A DNA stretch of 64,000 nucleotides, taken from Enoplosus armatus (Eukaryota > Chordata > Actinopteri > Centrarchiformes > Enoplosidae). Every line of letters begins with the position of its first letter. Positions within the stretch are counted from its first letter, which is position 1. Position numbers and translations under genes: made by a program. This document shows, piece after piece, positions 48,874 through 61,069 of this stretch. The stretch covers positions 21,837,108 through 21,901,107 of the forward strand of contig NC_092184.1 in the NCBI RefSeq assembly GCF_043641665.1, written 5' to 3'. Under the pieces are notes generated by a model. That model was not told the DNA's origin. It saw only the letters and a list, made by a program, of their open reading frames with translations, and did not search any database.

Positions 48874-48984
48874 TACCAAGCAGCACTAAATTACTTTGCC
48901 AGTATCGCCAGACCTAATGTCAAAGATCTGCATTGTAAACATCACACAAGGTGATGCCATGTCCCCCTGCAATGTCAGTGAATT

Positions 48985-49033
48985 TACCCTCTGTATGAAA
49001 TGTGCTATTTAAATAAAGTTGCCGTGCCTTGAA
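48985..49033 (+). mobile_element. LINE/SINE-type 3' end, plus orientation
   Basis: ACCCTCTGTATGAAATGTGC then TATTTAAATAAAGTTGCC and a CCGTGCCTTG tail. The form matches teleost retroelement 3' ends with a (CCTTG)n tail. It faces away from the minus-oriented end at 48797-48873. Confidence 0.55.
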
Positions 49034-50666
49034 TGCAATTCATGCCACACTGTGACTTGCTGGTTCTCACTGTTCGTGTAGAGGGGACTGGATTTAGGGC
49101 AGGCAGGGAAACGATAAAAAGTACGACTCAGTTCTCTTTGTTCGTACCAAAGAGCTGTTGAAAAGAATCGGATGGTTCGTAAATGTAACATCACAACATA
49201 GCTCCAGAATTAATGTTAGAATTTGAATCACGTAGAGTAGAAAGTTGTGATTGCCTTTGTATTTTTGACCTAGCTAGACGTCAGTTTGTTTTAAAGATTT
49301 ATCCCTGGGAAGCTGTGTGTCCCCAGATCCCCCTGGCATTTCTAGGGAAGTGCCCTTTTTAAAACTTTCTTTTCACAATATTTGTTGTGTTCAACAGTTC
49401 TCAGTGAGAAACGAGTTCACAGACACAGAAACAAAGGTTACAATCCCGACTTGGATCCATGCTGAGTCAGCAGGACATCTAAGACACTGCTTTTTGACAG
49501 AAATGTGCTCCCGATCCTCCCAGAGTCTGCGGGTTCACAGTGCGGTTCAGATCATCATCTTTACAGCTAACTCTGTTCGACTTATTTATTTTGACATTGT
49601 TTAGAATGTAAAAAAAGAAGACGACGACAACTCCTGGTGGATAAAACACTTTCCTCATTAAAGGCTACACTGAAACATTAGCTGTCAGCCCGCATGTTCT
49701 CAAAACAGCACCCACTGCCTGCGGTGGAGCACGCAGAGGTGTCGGCTTCCTGTTCATCATAGCTACAGGAGGATGAGTCTGGCAGTGCATCTCTGCAATT
49801 ATATCTCTAAAAGTGTGTGCACACCCCCTGCCAGTTGGCATCAGTTATTTCAGTAATAGCCTTTACATTGACTAAACCTATCAATCTCCAAAGTTGCCAC
49901 ATTTACTTTTATTTTTATACAAAGTTAATGTCAGATGTAGTGAACAGACTTTTTCTTTTTTTAATCCTAGAATCAGTTCATTATAAATCCATTACTGTAC
50001 ATGTAATCCATTGCTGCATTTGGTAAACACTGAACATCCCTCAGGTCAGGAGGCTGAAACTCCTTCCTCAGCGTGCTTATGAAGCCAGCTGTGTTGCTTT
50101 CCTCCCTTGACTGCTTTCTCTTATTGGAATCAATGGGAGACCAAGGTGGGTCACTCACTCCATTAATTTGGTATCAAGAAACTGTGTCTTTGTGCAAACC
50201 CTAAAGTAATATATATCAGACAGCCACACACTTGTTTGGATTTGGCCATGGGAGACTAACATCCATAATAATGTCCCGTCCTCTGGTGGGAGGAAGGTAC
50301 TGTAGGGTTTTCCTGATTTAAATGAGACTTCAGCCTTGCGAATCAATGAGCCTCACCCCCTCACAACGAGTGGCCTGAAATGCATCATGGTTTAAAGTCA
50401 TGGTACATGAGTCAATAAGCAATTTGAGATTAGGCTCCAATGTTGTCCTCACGGGGCAAATGATGTAATAGACAGACTGCAAGGCAATGTCAGTTCACGT
50501 GCAGTTTGTTATGAATAAAATGTTGCAAAAAAGCTATTTGTTTGCACTACAGGCTTTGTTTCTGACCAGTGCTGGAAGTAAATTGAAGATACTGAAAGTT
50601 CCCACACTGGCATGAACAAAAGAGTGAAGGCAGCAGCTCCCTTCACCACCATATTTTTATATAGTG
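49034..50666. other. Non-coding stretch, no gene seen
   Basis: Open frames up to 95 codons (49317-49604) are unrecognised. No named element. Confidence 0.5.
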
Positions 50667-50697
<31 letters not shown>

Positions 50698-50699
50698 TT
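50667..50699. repeat. (TA)n followed by T11
   Basis: About 11 TA units, running directly into a T homopolymer. Confidence 0.95.
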
Positions 50700-51764
50700 A
50701 TGGGACAGGATATAAATTGAAACCTAAAACATCTTGGGAAGAATAATGTCTTACATAACATTTCTCTCAATGAGGACAGTCTGAAACATGACAGGTGAAA
50801 CATCATCCTAGCGTCAATATTGAGCCTCCCTAATCCTTTAATATGACATTTTATTATGAATGTTTAGCCTATGTTGAGCCTGAAATATACAAGTAGATTT
50901 AACACAAGCATGCATTCCTTTGTGAGCAAAACATAACTTTCCTTTATTTATTTTATATTCAACATATGAAGGTTATTCCTTTTATAAATGAATTCATAAC
51001 TGTGACTACATCAACAGAGGCTAAACAAAAACTAATCAAGGATGAACAAAAAATGACTCTACGACACTGCCAGCAGTGACTAAAGCTTCAAGAGCAAACA
51101 CAGTGGAGTTTCATATTTGTGTCTTTATGAAGCATCAATCATTCTCACCCTCAGGATCAGGATCGTCCATCTGCCTGTCTACCCCTGTGGTCATCATCAT
51201 TTTAGTAGCAAACATACAGTAATTGAATTACTACTGCAAAATGGAGGGATATTCGCTGTCCACTGTCAATCATCTAAGAAGCATGCTAGAAGCACTGCTT
51301 ATAGGAGAGATCCAAGTATTATAGTATTTTGTCTTCTTTAGCAAGAAGTCTCAATTTCAATGAACAGTCATTTGAGCGCATACTGAACCCCAGTCTGAAT
51401 CAGGCCAAGAAAATCTATGGATGTTGATTTGGTGGGAAACTGATAAAAGTAAAAAGAACACCACTTTCACACTTCTGCTCTTTTCTTCAGGTGCTTCAAA
51501 TAGTGGGCAAATCAATAAAAAGTTACTTATTAATGTCTTTTATCTGTTTTTATTTCTGACTTGGAACCATTTGAGGTGTGTTTTGGGTCACTGTGACAAA
51601 ACATGTTGTGTTTCAGATGCTCATGGATATTTAACCCTATTGGCAGATAAGAACACTGATATCGGATGATTCTGAAAAATGCGGTATTACTTTCATGGCA
51701 ATGCTTTTTAATCTTTTAATTTACAAATGTATCTTTAACCAGTATATACCCATGGCAACTACAG
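50700..51764. other. Non-coding stretch, no gene seen
   Basis: Nothing recognised; frames at 51117-51341 and 51421-51669 are unassigned. Confidence 0.5.
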
Positions 51765-51900
51765 TATGGTTAAGGTTAGGGAAAGATTGTGGTTATGGTT
51801 AAAAAACAGGTCTGCGTCTGTCTAATAACTGCAGATCTGTGACAGGACGTGGACTCCGGTCTCCATGCCCTTAAACCACACCGACAACAACACTCTTACT
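51765..51900 (+). repeat. Teleost interspersed repeat (GGTTAAGGTTAGGGAAAGAT type)
   Basis: GGTTAAGGTTAGGGAAAGAT, TGTGGTTATGGTTAAAA and GACAGGACGTGGACTCCGGTCTCC follow the order of a common teleost repeat (recalled). A related fragment lies at 53540. Confidence 0.6.
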
Positions 51901-52385
51901 TTCCACTTCATTACACAAAGAGCTGCTACTTTCTGCATTGGTTGGCATTAGACATAAATTGTGATGTGCAGAATTAGATGTAATTCCTTGGGATACTGGT
52001 CTGGATGGTTAGAAGGAAGGTTCCTTTTCCTGGGAGTACTTCTGGTTATCTCCATCCAGATATGTGAAGTTTCTCCTCACCTGAGCCCATGTTTTCCCCT
52101 CAATGAGGGGGTCACAATGCAACAAGTCCCCCAAATTAAACCACAAGATACTTTGTTTGCTCATGCCCTCTGGAAAGACACAGAGAAGCATTTTTCTGAT
52201 CTGACACTATTCAGACATCAAACAAAGCCAAAGTTTCAAGGTTACATGCATGTTGAGAAAACAAGCCTGTTAGGATGTGTCATGAAAAACCGAAAGAACG
52301 AGCCTGCTTGTTTTCTACTGACTGTGTGATAGTGTCATGCCCCTGCCCTTCACATGCGGAAAATTGCACATGGCAATGCGAACGC
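51901..52385. other. Non-coding stretch, no gene seen
   Basis: A 122-codon frame at 51961-52329 has no recognisable domain. Confidence 0.45.
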
Positions 52386-52408
52386 GTGTGTGTGTGTGTG
52401 TGTGTGTG
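52386..52408. repeat. (GT)n microsatellite
   Basis: Perfect tract of about 11 units. Confidence 0.9.
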
Positions 52409-52832
52409 CTTGTGTTTTATTCATACACCCCCCACGCAGCATATCAGCTGTAATCGCACAACATGTGCAAATGTGAAACTCTACAGGACCAATTTGGCCA
52501 GTAAGTAGAAGCTGTACCCCATTTGCTGGTTCCATTCCATTAGTTCTATCAGCCGTACTGAAAAGACCCTCTCTCGCATCAACCCGCTATGTATAATTGA
52601 ATCACTCTTGTTGTCATTTCATGCGTTTGTGTACTTTAATGTGAAATACAATTAGAGAATCATCGTTGTCAGCTTTGCACGTGAAGCCAGTGCACTCGAC
52701 AGCTGGCTCCTCAATGGCCTTTTCCATTATCAAAGGCGGAGCGAAACGCAAAAGCATTTGAATTTGTTATTCTATTTGTAATTACATTGTAATAATATAA
52801 AAAATAATAACAATTCAAAGGTTTCTTTTTTA
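52409..52832. other. Non-coding stretch
   Basis: Nothing recognised. Confidence 0.5.
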
Positions 52833-52946
52833 AAATCAGAATCAGAATCAGAAATACTTTATTGATCCCTGGGGGGAAATTACACCAGTTGCTCCCATTC
52901 AAGAGTAGAAGAGTAGCATAAATATAGAATGAGTATGTACAAATAA

Positions 52947-53012
<66 letters not shown>

Positions 53013-53125
53013 TTACAATATTTAAGGGAAAAATAAAAATAGGAAATATATACAATAAGTATATGTATGTGTGTATGTATATATATATACATATGTACAT
53101 ATATGTATTGCACTGGTAAAAAAGT
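52833..53125 (-). mobile_element. LINE-type 3' end with hexamer tail and AT-rich body
   Basis: On minus the copy ends GGGATCAATAAAGTATTTC followed by (TGATTC)n, seen on plus as AATCAGAATCAGAATCAGAA (52837-52856) before ATACTTTATTGATCCC. This is one of the commonest teleost retroelement 3' ends. The AT-rich remainder (AAATAAATAAATA, a long AT tract, GTATTGCAC at 53105-53113) also occurs in members of this family (recalled). Confidence 0.7.
52951..53009. repeat. (AT)n microsatellite
   Basis: 59 bp of alternating AT within the LINE-type end; another short AT/GT block follows at about 53064-53106. Confidence 0.97.
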
Positions 53126-53539
53126 AAATATTTTCATGGTTTTAATCATCCTGTCAATTATGATATCGTGTTACTCACCAGCGCACTTCTTTGAACTTCC
53201 CACTCTGTGTTACTTCTCCATTGTGTTGTACGCGCTGTTGTCCTGTTTGATGCTCAGTCATCGTCGCAGGAATACAAAGTACTGTGCCTAAATAAAAGTA
53301 TACTGTCTTGCAAGTTGCTTTTTTGCTTCATTCATTATTTGTGTATCTTCTTCCAATTGGTTGGAGGTCATCAAAGGAAAGACTCGTCGACGTCCTTCTA
53401 GAAGTAGGTTGGATAGTTAGCTATTGCATCTGGTGTAGCAGAATTTGGATTACACATAACAGCTTGTAGATGAGCCACAAAGGTAGATTATCCTGCAAGT
53501 GGAACTACAAATAGGTCTGCAATGCTACAGTGCAGGACT
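53126..53539. other. Non-coding stretch
   Basis: Nothing recognised. Confidence 0.5.
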
Positions 53540-53645
53540 TTGAAACCAGGTGCAGTTGGGGTTAAGGTTAGGCAACAAAAGCACGGTGGTTAAAATTGGG
53601 AAAAGATTGTGCTTTGAGTTAAATGTTAATAAAGTAAAAAAAAAA
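53540..53645 (+). repeat. Teleost interspersed repeat fragment related to 51765-51900
   Basis: GGGGTTAAGGTTAGGCAACAAAA, then TGGTTAAAATTGGGAAAAGATTG and TTTGAGTTAAATG, reproduce the GTTAGG...GGAAAAGATTGTGGTTTGGGTTAAA wording of the same family. It ends in an A-rich run at 53635-53645. Confidence 0.5.
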
Positions 53646-54063
53646 TGTCGGGCCTCAAGTGACTTTCGAGGTTTTTAATGTTTAACCAAGACCTTTATCT
53701 TTTCCTCACCTTAAGTGCTTTGAGTTGCCTAAATATTCAAGTGGATATTATATTGCAAGATAGAATAGGTAGGAAAAACTAATAAAATACATTGTCACTG
53801 AACATTTAGCAGTATAAACATTTTGTGGCTTGTCAGATTTGTTAACTAACAATGTTAAATCATATTTGCTGTTGCAAATTAGTAGTATATAAACACATTT
53901 GTAGGAGGCAGGGCTGAAATTTCCATATATGCAGTAATATATACACACTGTGGTGCACAAGCAGGCAGGTAAAAAGAGGTCGGACACTAATGCACTCTGA
54001 GAAAATCAAATGGATAAAACACAAGAAATTAAAAACACAATAACAAATATTCATATTCAGGTT
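53646..54063. other. Non-coding stretch, possibly LINE 3' untranslated region
   Basis: No open frame of note. On minus this lies directly downstream of the LINE reverse-transcriptase relic at 54064 and may be its untranslated tail. Confidence 0.4.
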
Positions 54064-54324
54064 TTAGGACTTTGACAGCATGGCAAAAGAGACAATTGCT
54101 TGCTCATCCTGGCTGCGAAACCTCCGACCAGATGGCCATGGAATAAAGAGGCGGTGGGAAGAGTGAGAGAGGTCCTTGATAATGCAAGAGACACCGAGAA
54201 AAATGCTCTGAATGGAGAGCAGAGAGGTCTGAATGATGTCTTTTGCTCTCCTCATTATGTGCTGGTGGTACTCACAATCTGAGGCATAAGAGGTCCTGTT
54301 TCCCTTTAATATGAGGAAACACAA
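54064..54324 (-). mobile_element. LINE relic: C-terminal end of the reverse-transcriptase ORF
   Basis: The 86-codon minus frame carries a RRAKDIIQTSLLSIQSIF segment, then CIIKDLSHSSHRLF and WPSGRRFRSQ (PSGRR at 54135-54121). Their order and spacing match the C-terminus of vertebrate LINE proteins, with the pattern 'A..II.D.SHP.H.LF..LPSGRR.RS' (recalled). Only this end is present; the catalytic core is absent, so the copy is 5'-truncated or eroded. The usual segment after the motif is interrupted by a stop at 54064. Confidence 0.7.
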
Positions 54325-57300
54325 GCTTTACATATCTGACTGACCTCGAGAAGTTCTGAGAAAAAACTTTACTGTTGATCACAACTTCTTTTAAATACAG
54401 AAAAATGTGTTGAGAAAACGAATAGCATATCTGACTTCACTGTGTACCTGCTCCTTTTTCAGTTAACTTTAATAATCCTTGTGGAAAACTTTCAAATTAG
54501 AATTACAATCTGAATGACTTTATTTCAGTTGTAATTTTACATGATTTTGCATGACACCTGGGAGATTGAAATCTTATAAAAATTGGGACCATCCAGGACT
54601 GTCGGGGCTTACAATAAAAACGAATCAGTGAGACAAATTAACACTTAATGATTGTGTATTAATACATTTTCAAAGACAACACTTCAGACTATAGAAATTT
54701 TGTCCATACAGTCGCTGAGAATTCGCTGTTCAATGCTTACCGCCCATATTATAAAGGAACCCCAGCAACAAGCTGATTTTGCAAGACTGGATTCACAGCT
54801 GAGAACAAACTGAAAAGGATCAATGAGCCTGGTAAACTAAACCTCCCTCTACCCGACTTCTACATTTCCATTTTGGAAACTACACAATAGGCTGGAAAAT
54901 TAGATGAGCAAAAAATAAGCTCCCTAATGAAATTCAAGGGTTCAGTGCGACACTCGACTTGCTTCCCTTGATGAAGAAACACACTCAGATGGGAAGGTGA
55001 AGTAATGAGAACTCGGATGCCTGAGAGGTACAACGTAATTGGGATGGGCATATTCAATCAAAACACACTTCTATTCAATTTCCACTCTTGCAGGCTTACC
55101 TCGCCTGTAATTTCTTTTGATTGGCAGCAGTCGGAAAAGGCTGAGGGTGCAGACTATTTTCCCCCTCATCGGGGGACTGATGGTCAGTCTGTATCAGCGT
55201 GAATGTAATTAGCCAGACCACTTCACTGACCTCTGAAAGTCATTTCATGTTTGGACAAGATGTGACTGGCTTGAAATTGTATGTTATATCAATGGGTACG
55301 AGTCTGTCTGCACAGGATGATGTGACACACGCTTGATCATTTTCAGTCTTTAATAGCTGCTAGAAGCCATAGTTTCTGTTGGACTGAGCTGAAATAGTAT
55401 TTTCCACAAAATCCTATGTGTGTGGTGCAGTCAGGAGCATCAGATGAGTCAGGTCAACCGCATGCTGACACTTCAAGTAGTCACTGTCTGAGCACCTAAT
55501 GCCATCCAGTACAACAACAACGCAACCAAGACCTCAGATATTACAACAAATTTTGAATCAACATCTCTCTGAGAGAGTCTCATCTGAACATTATAAACTT
55601 TACAGAGGCTGTAACTGTATTGCATTAGAGTAGACTGTTCCACCCACTACAAGAAGACAAAACCATATAAGTGATTTATAATTACAGTTTGGCCTTCTCC
55701 GTGTTAGTTACATCTGTCAAAGGCCATTTATTTACAACATTAGCCACTATTATCTGCATTTGCCTTTCATGCAATCATCACTGAGGGCCAGCATTAGAAC
55801 TGCCTCAAGGACGTAAAAGCCACCATGACAAATAAAATCATGCACCCATTTTTATCAAACCACGAACTGCAGATTTAAAACAGTGCCCCTGGTATGGTTG
55901 AAATGCAGGGCAGTGACCAAAAAAAGGATTTAGGGCTGTATAACAGCACAAGGGGCCACTGCACCAATTTTTAGGACTACAAAAAGGTATAGAACGATTC
56001 GGAAATGTGTGTCTGCACAGTATCCACAGTGGCTGGACACACATAAAATAAAATACAATATAATGCAATGGCCATGCAATAAATACCCTGTGGAATACAA
56101 CGGGAACAGTCATATAATGCAATCACATACCGTGATACTGGAAACTAGAACTTCAAAAGGTACTCGAGTTGAACACCTCTGTGCAAAGCCTAGTTTCTAA
56201 CCTTTATAAATAGTGCTTATTGCAGAGCTGCTGTACTGAATTGTACAATAAATACAGCTGTGATGCTGGCCATTCATATGACGGCGTATAAGGGCTAAAA
56301 TTACTGAGCCGGGGAGGGGGTCATATATAGAGAAAAAAGTCAGATATTCTCTGAGGATTATAAAGTCATGAAGTTGCAAGAAGGAACATTTTTGTTTTTT
56401 TCGTCAAAGGAAGCACATTGCTTTAATATTTCTCTGAATATTACCCCCCTCCCCAGCTCCTTCATTTTTTTTAACCTACACGCTGTTGTACGTTCATACC
56501 ACTAGATGACATACAATATGTTTTCGCTTCAGAAACAGTATCAGATTCAAAGTAGAGCGATTTGTATTGCATCAGAAGAGTCTCACACCAGACTGTAAAG
56601 GGAATGAAATCTCTCCTGGCGTGGTGATGAAGATGGTGGAGAATGCCACCAACTGAATATAGGAAGATACTCCAGATTGAAAATCAGATTGTAAATCAGA
56701 TTGTAATATGCACAAGGAATGATTCACATATTTCTATAAATGTTGATATTTGTTCAGACTAATGGATAAATTGTACAAAGAGGCAGCCTAACACAGAAAT
56801 CGCACTATCCTGTAATTCCCATTGATTAATATTTACCTACAAATGTTGAGTCCATCAAGCCATCAAACTTCAATTGTACTAAGACACTTGAGCACCCTCA
56901 TCAGAAGAACAAAACTCAGCACAACTCAGGTATCTGTCCCTCTTGACCTTTGCCCGAACACCACTTACTCTACTTCAGGTACTATGATGATTTCCACAGA
57001 CAGAAAAACATTGTATATTGCATAGTCTTGTATTATGGCCAACCTCAACATGGAGGATGTGGAAAGGAAAGTCTTGAATCATTGTGAACAGTGCTTACCC
57101 AAATAGCTTCATATACAGAAGAGAGAAATGCACGGCAACAAAGTATGTAGTACTAAGCCTAACCCTAAGTACAGAAAATGATTATATTATAAAAAACAGG
57201 AATATTTCGGAATGAAATAACAGTCTGATCCTACATTTATCCCTTTAAACAAGCCTATTCGCATTCAACATTAGTAGGTCTTCTTATTATGAAGACAAAG

Positions 57301-59692
57301 TTGAACAAAGTGCACCTGTTTCAGGAGAGATAATGCACAGGAAAGATGGTAATTGTTCATATGTATGATTCTATTTTCACATGCTTCTATATTTTCTATT
57401 CAGGGACAGATATTAATGGAAGGTCTATTGGGTAATAATGTATGCGCTACTTTGGTTACCATGGTAAAGAAAGTGATTTGTTTTCTCACCAAAGTATTTA
57501 ATTGAGCATTTAAAAGCAATACTGGGACACAGAAAACCTTTTATTAAACACAGAGCACAGCCTAATATACAGTGTAACAAGACAACAAGCTGAAAGAAGA
57601 ACAGAGGTCACTTCTGCCAGAGCACATAAAACCTTCACATCTTCACATGCATCCTCTAAAACCATTATGAAAAAGCTAAAATTAATTCAGTTCAAGAGGT
57701 TCTGCAAACACACTCTTTAAAACATTTTTGTGAACTGTGGAATATATTGAATAGATTAAGCTTTGTTATATTGCATTATTGTGGATATGCTTCATAGAAA
57801 ACAAGATCAAAACACCTTCTTAACCTTCAAAGAAAAATCACTGGAAATTGGAAAGTTCTGCCACACCGGTGATGCTCTTATGTGTCATGTCAAACTCTGA
57901 ACTCTGTACCACAACCTGAAATGAATTATGTTGGAGCTGCACTGAAGCCGTCTGTAACATAGCTGTTGTCTGTTGTGAGGTCACTTTAAGCATTATATGG
58001 TTTATAAATGTTTGTGTTTTTGGACAGAAAAAGGAACCGTGGAACTGAATATTTTTCAAGGAATGAAGAGGGAATACCAAGTTTCTTTTCATTTGTACTT
58101 AAACCTTTTTTTTTTTTGGAAATACTGTACAACTTGCATTTAAAGGTGTGCCTTTCCTTCAGTTCATTAAAGAGCGAATCAGTAGTAAACACGTCATCCC
58201 AGAGGAGGGATTGATGATGCATCATTCCATTAGGTTTTCAGAATAGCCAGTCAGTGGAGTCTGGGATATCGCCTGTGAAGTGTACCAATTAAACCCATTT
58301 TGTAGTGACTCTTTTAGTCTAATCGTTGTAATTCCCAAAACGCATCAACAGAGCCACGACCTTCATCACTCCCCAAAGTTTTATTAAACCTGGTCAGTGG
58401 GTCCAAGTTATTATGCTTGCTGAATGGATATCGACTGGGGCCCATCCAGAATCGCACCACCAATTTCATCTTGAAAAACCAAATGAAAACACCAAGACGG
58501 GTGTCAGAGGATGTATGTCTTATTAGCACATTAGGCATGGATCAATGGAAGCCCTGAATGAGCTTCATAAAACCCTTTTTAAAACCTTGCTTTGAGCGCA
58601 CAGCCAATAGTAGGTTTTATGGCAGGTGGGGGGGTCCTCTCTGTGTTTGCGAGACTAACAGTAATGAAAAAAACAGTTTAGTGTGGTGTATTTGTAGGTG
58701 CAAACTGTTATATTGATGGCAATATTGCTGTTGTTATTAATACTGTAGTCAAATTTTTGACAGTGAAGATGGTATTTTTTTGTTGCTGCTGGTTTTGCAG
58801 AGTAAAATCTTGTTAACTGATAAAGTCAGATGAGTGACGTGCGCTGTCCTTAGTATTGAAGCGATGTTGATGCCGTTTGGCAGATTATTGTGAGGACGAC
58901 TGCCTGCATGGGATCTTGTTTCCTGGTGATAAACTAGTAGTAAAGGCCAGTAAGACCGGGCTGGCTGTAGTGATCCTGATGTGGACGTTTTATAAATATT
59001 CTGCCAAATCTGTTCAGCTTCGGCTGCTGCGGGAGCACCTGTGACTGACAGACAAATCTCTTCCCTGATATCTGGAGAAACTCTGGACAGGACACACAGA
59101 CTCAGTATCACATAATATTATTATCGATATTATATGAGAAACATATCATAATAAACTCACTGCTGAGTAGCAACAAAAGAATATACATTATAACATGATA
59201 TGATAAATGAATACATAGATGATATTGGGTACGCCACAAGGCGTAAATAAAAAAGAACAATATCATAATACTCATACTATATGAGTATTTTAAAGTGATT
59301 CGTTTCTGCTCATTTTAAGTTACTTAACTGTACCACATATGTTCCAAGTCCAGATGGAGATATGATAGGAATAGTATAGTAATATCATGCAGGGCTTAAA
59401 ATGATAAACTGTGAACTAGTGTTCTGATTTTTTATGATTCAGTAGGCATACATTTGGCAATTTCTGTACTGTGTTTATGTACAATATTACTGATTGTATT
59501 ATTCAAACAAAGTTCCACCAGCAGGCCTGTCCCGCCCCTGCGCACAGGTGTCAATTCAAACCCAGGTCCATATGCGGTGTCTTCCACCCTCAATTTGCAG
59601 GCTGCAAGCTAGCAGAGGTTCTCGTTCTTGTCACTGCATTAAAGCAACCTGCACAATGGGTGGTGGATTGGATGGTAGAGTAAACCTCCCGT
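54325..59692. other. Long non-coding stretch, no gene seen
   Basis: More than 5 kb of AT-rich DNA with no microsatellite over 20 bp, no named repeat and only short unrecognised frames (longest 120 codons at 58749-59111 minus). A T11 run lies at about 58108-58118. Confidence 0.5.
57455..57468. promoter_or_regulatory. RFX X-box-like site (13 of 14)
   Basis: GTTACCATGGTAAA fits GTNRCC(N0-3)RGYAAC except for the last base, and contains the 12-bp palindrome TTACCATGGTAA. A motif match only. Confidence 0.35.
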
Positions 59693-59738
<46 letters not shown>

Positions 59739-59750
59739 ACACATACACAA
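59693..59750. repeat. (CA)n microsatellite with TC/TA-interrupted right end
   Basis: About 19 perfect CA units then interrupted CA to 59750; it causes the His-Thr repeat frames around it. Confidence 0.95.
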
Positions 59751-61043
59751 CCACACCCTCCTCCATTCGTGTGGAGGGGAATTAGCCATTCCATTCTTTC
59801 TTTTTCCATTCCCAAGTACGTGCAGAGAGATATTTCTTATCTCATGGCAGTGGCAATGGCCTTGTATGTGTCTGTGCTGTATTGTCCTATATTCTATTTT
59901 TCATGCATGTAGTGTGATGTTTACTTGCTGAGGTGAGTCAAATGATACATTTCTTCATGCCTGGCTGGAAAATTGAAGTTCTATTCAAATTATTCAATTA
60001 CCCTCTCTACATAAATATTTTCTCCCAGTGCTGAAACTGCATCTGTAGGCTTTGCAGGTGTCCAGTTTGTGGATGTTACATGTACATAATGAAGCATCGG
60101 GATCTTTGGAAAACAGCGTATGGTAAATTAATGAGTTTTGCTGGCCAGTCAGCAGTTTGTGAATGTGCTATCACTGCACATTAGATTGATCCAAACAAGC
60201 ACTTAATACATTGCTTTCTGGTCTGAGGCACACAGAGGGGTCCAGAGGATGTGGAGACAAAGAAATCAATTGGTCTGATAGGGAACAGAGTGGAGGGGCA
60301 GCGAGAGAGAGGCTGGCTAGGTGGAAGGAGCCAATCCAATCAGACAAGATGATGATTGCCTGTGTAGTAATGAAGTTTTTATATGAAGGACCACAGGAAA
60401 TTAGTGAGCCAGTCAATATCCAATTGAATCAATATCAGCATGCTTTGCTCCAAAGCAGCAATTTCTTAAAAAGCTGCTGGCTGGTCGTGCCAATCTTTAT
60501 CAATAAAATTAGAGGAGGAACCCCCAAAGACGTCGTTTCAGGAGGAAAAGCTCCTGTTGTCATGCTGTGACTTGTATGAATGTGAACTTGTATGAGTGTA
60601 TGAAAGTTTTGCTTATAGTTTCCTCTCTCCACAGTTGTGTAAGTGAAAGTTTGGAAAAGTGAAGGATTTGTCTAGAATTGGTTCAGGTAGAAAACACAGT
60701 TTTGCTAATTAAGTGATTAAAATATAAACATTAATTTAAGTTATTGTTTATACCATACCACAGCAGTGTTGTTAATTCAAGTGCAGCTGGTAAGTGTCTG
60801 AGTTTTTTATAAGATATTGAGGCAGTGGTCCAATATCCTCTCATATACAAAATTACATTAAACAAATAATGTCATGCATCTATGGTACAGCAAAGATTTA
60901 TTGCCTGTACTGTGGCTCTAACTGACAACACAGAGCTCTTTTTATTAATGATTTGATCAATGGCAATTTCCACTTTGACCGTTAAACCCCTCCCCCGAAC
61001 AGCCATTGCCCAATCATAGCATAGCAACGGTAACTAGGCACAG
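59751..61043. other. Non-coding stretch, no gene seen
   Basis: A 119-codon frame at 60211-60570 has no recognisable domain. Nothing else is found. Confidence 0.45.
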
Positions 61044-61069
61044 CAGGTCTGTCAAGCCTTGGATTTCTG
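61044..61069 (+). repeat. Short sequence shared with 21179-21204
   Basis: Second copy of CAGGTCTGTCAAGC with similar following bases. See the entry at 21179. Confidence 0.35.
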
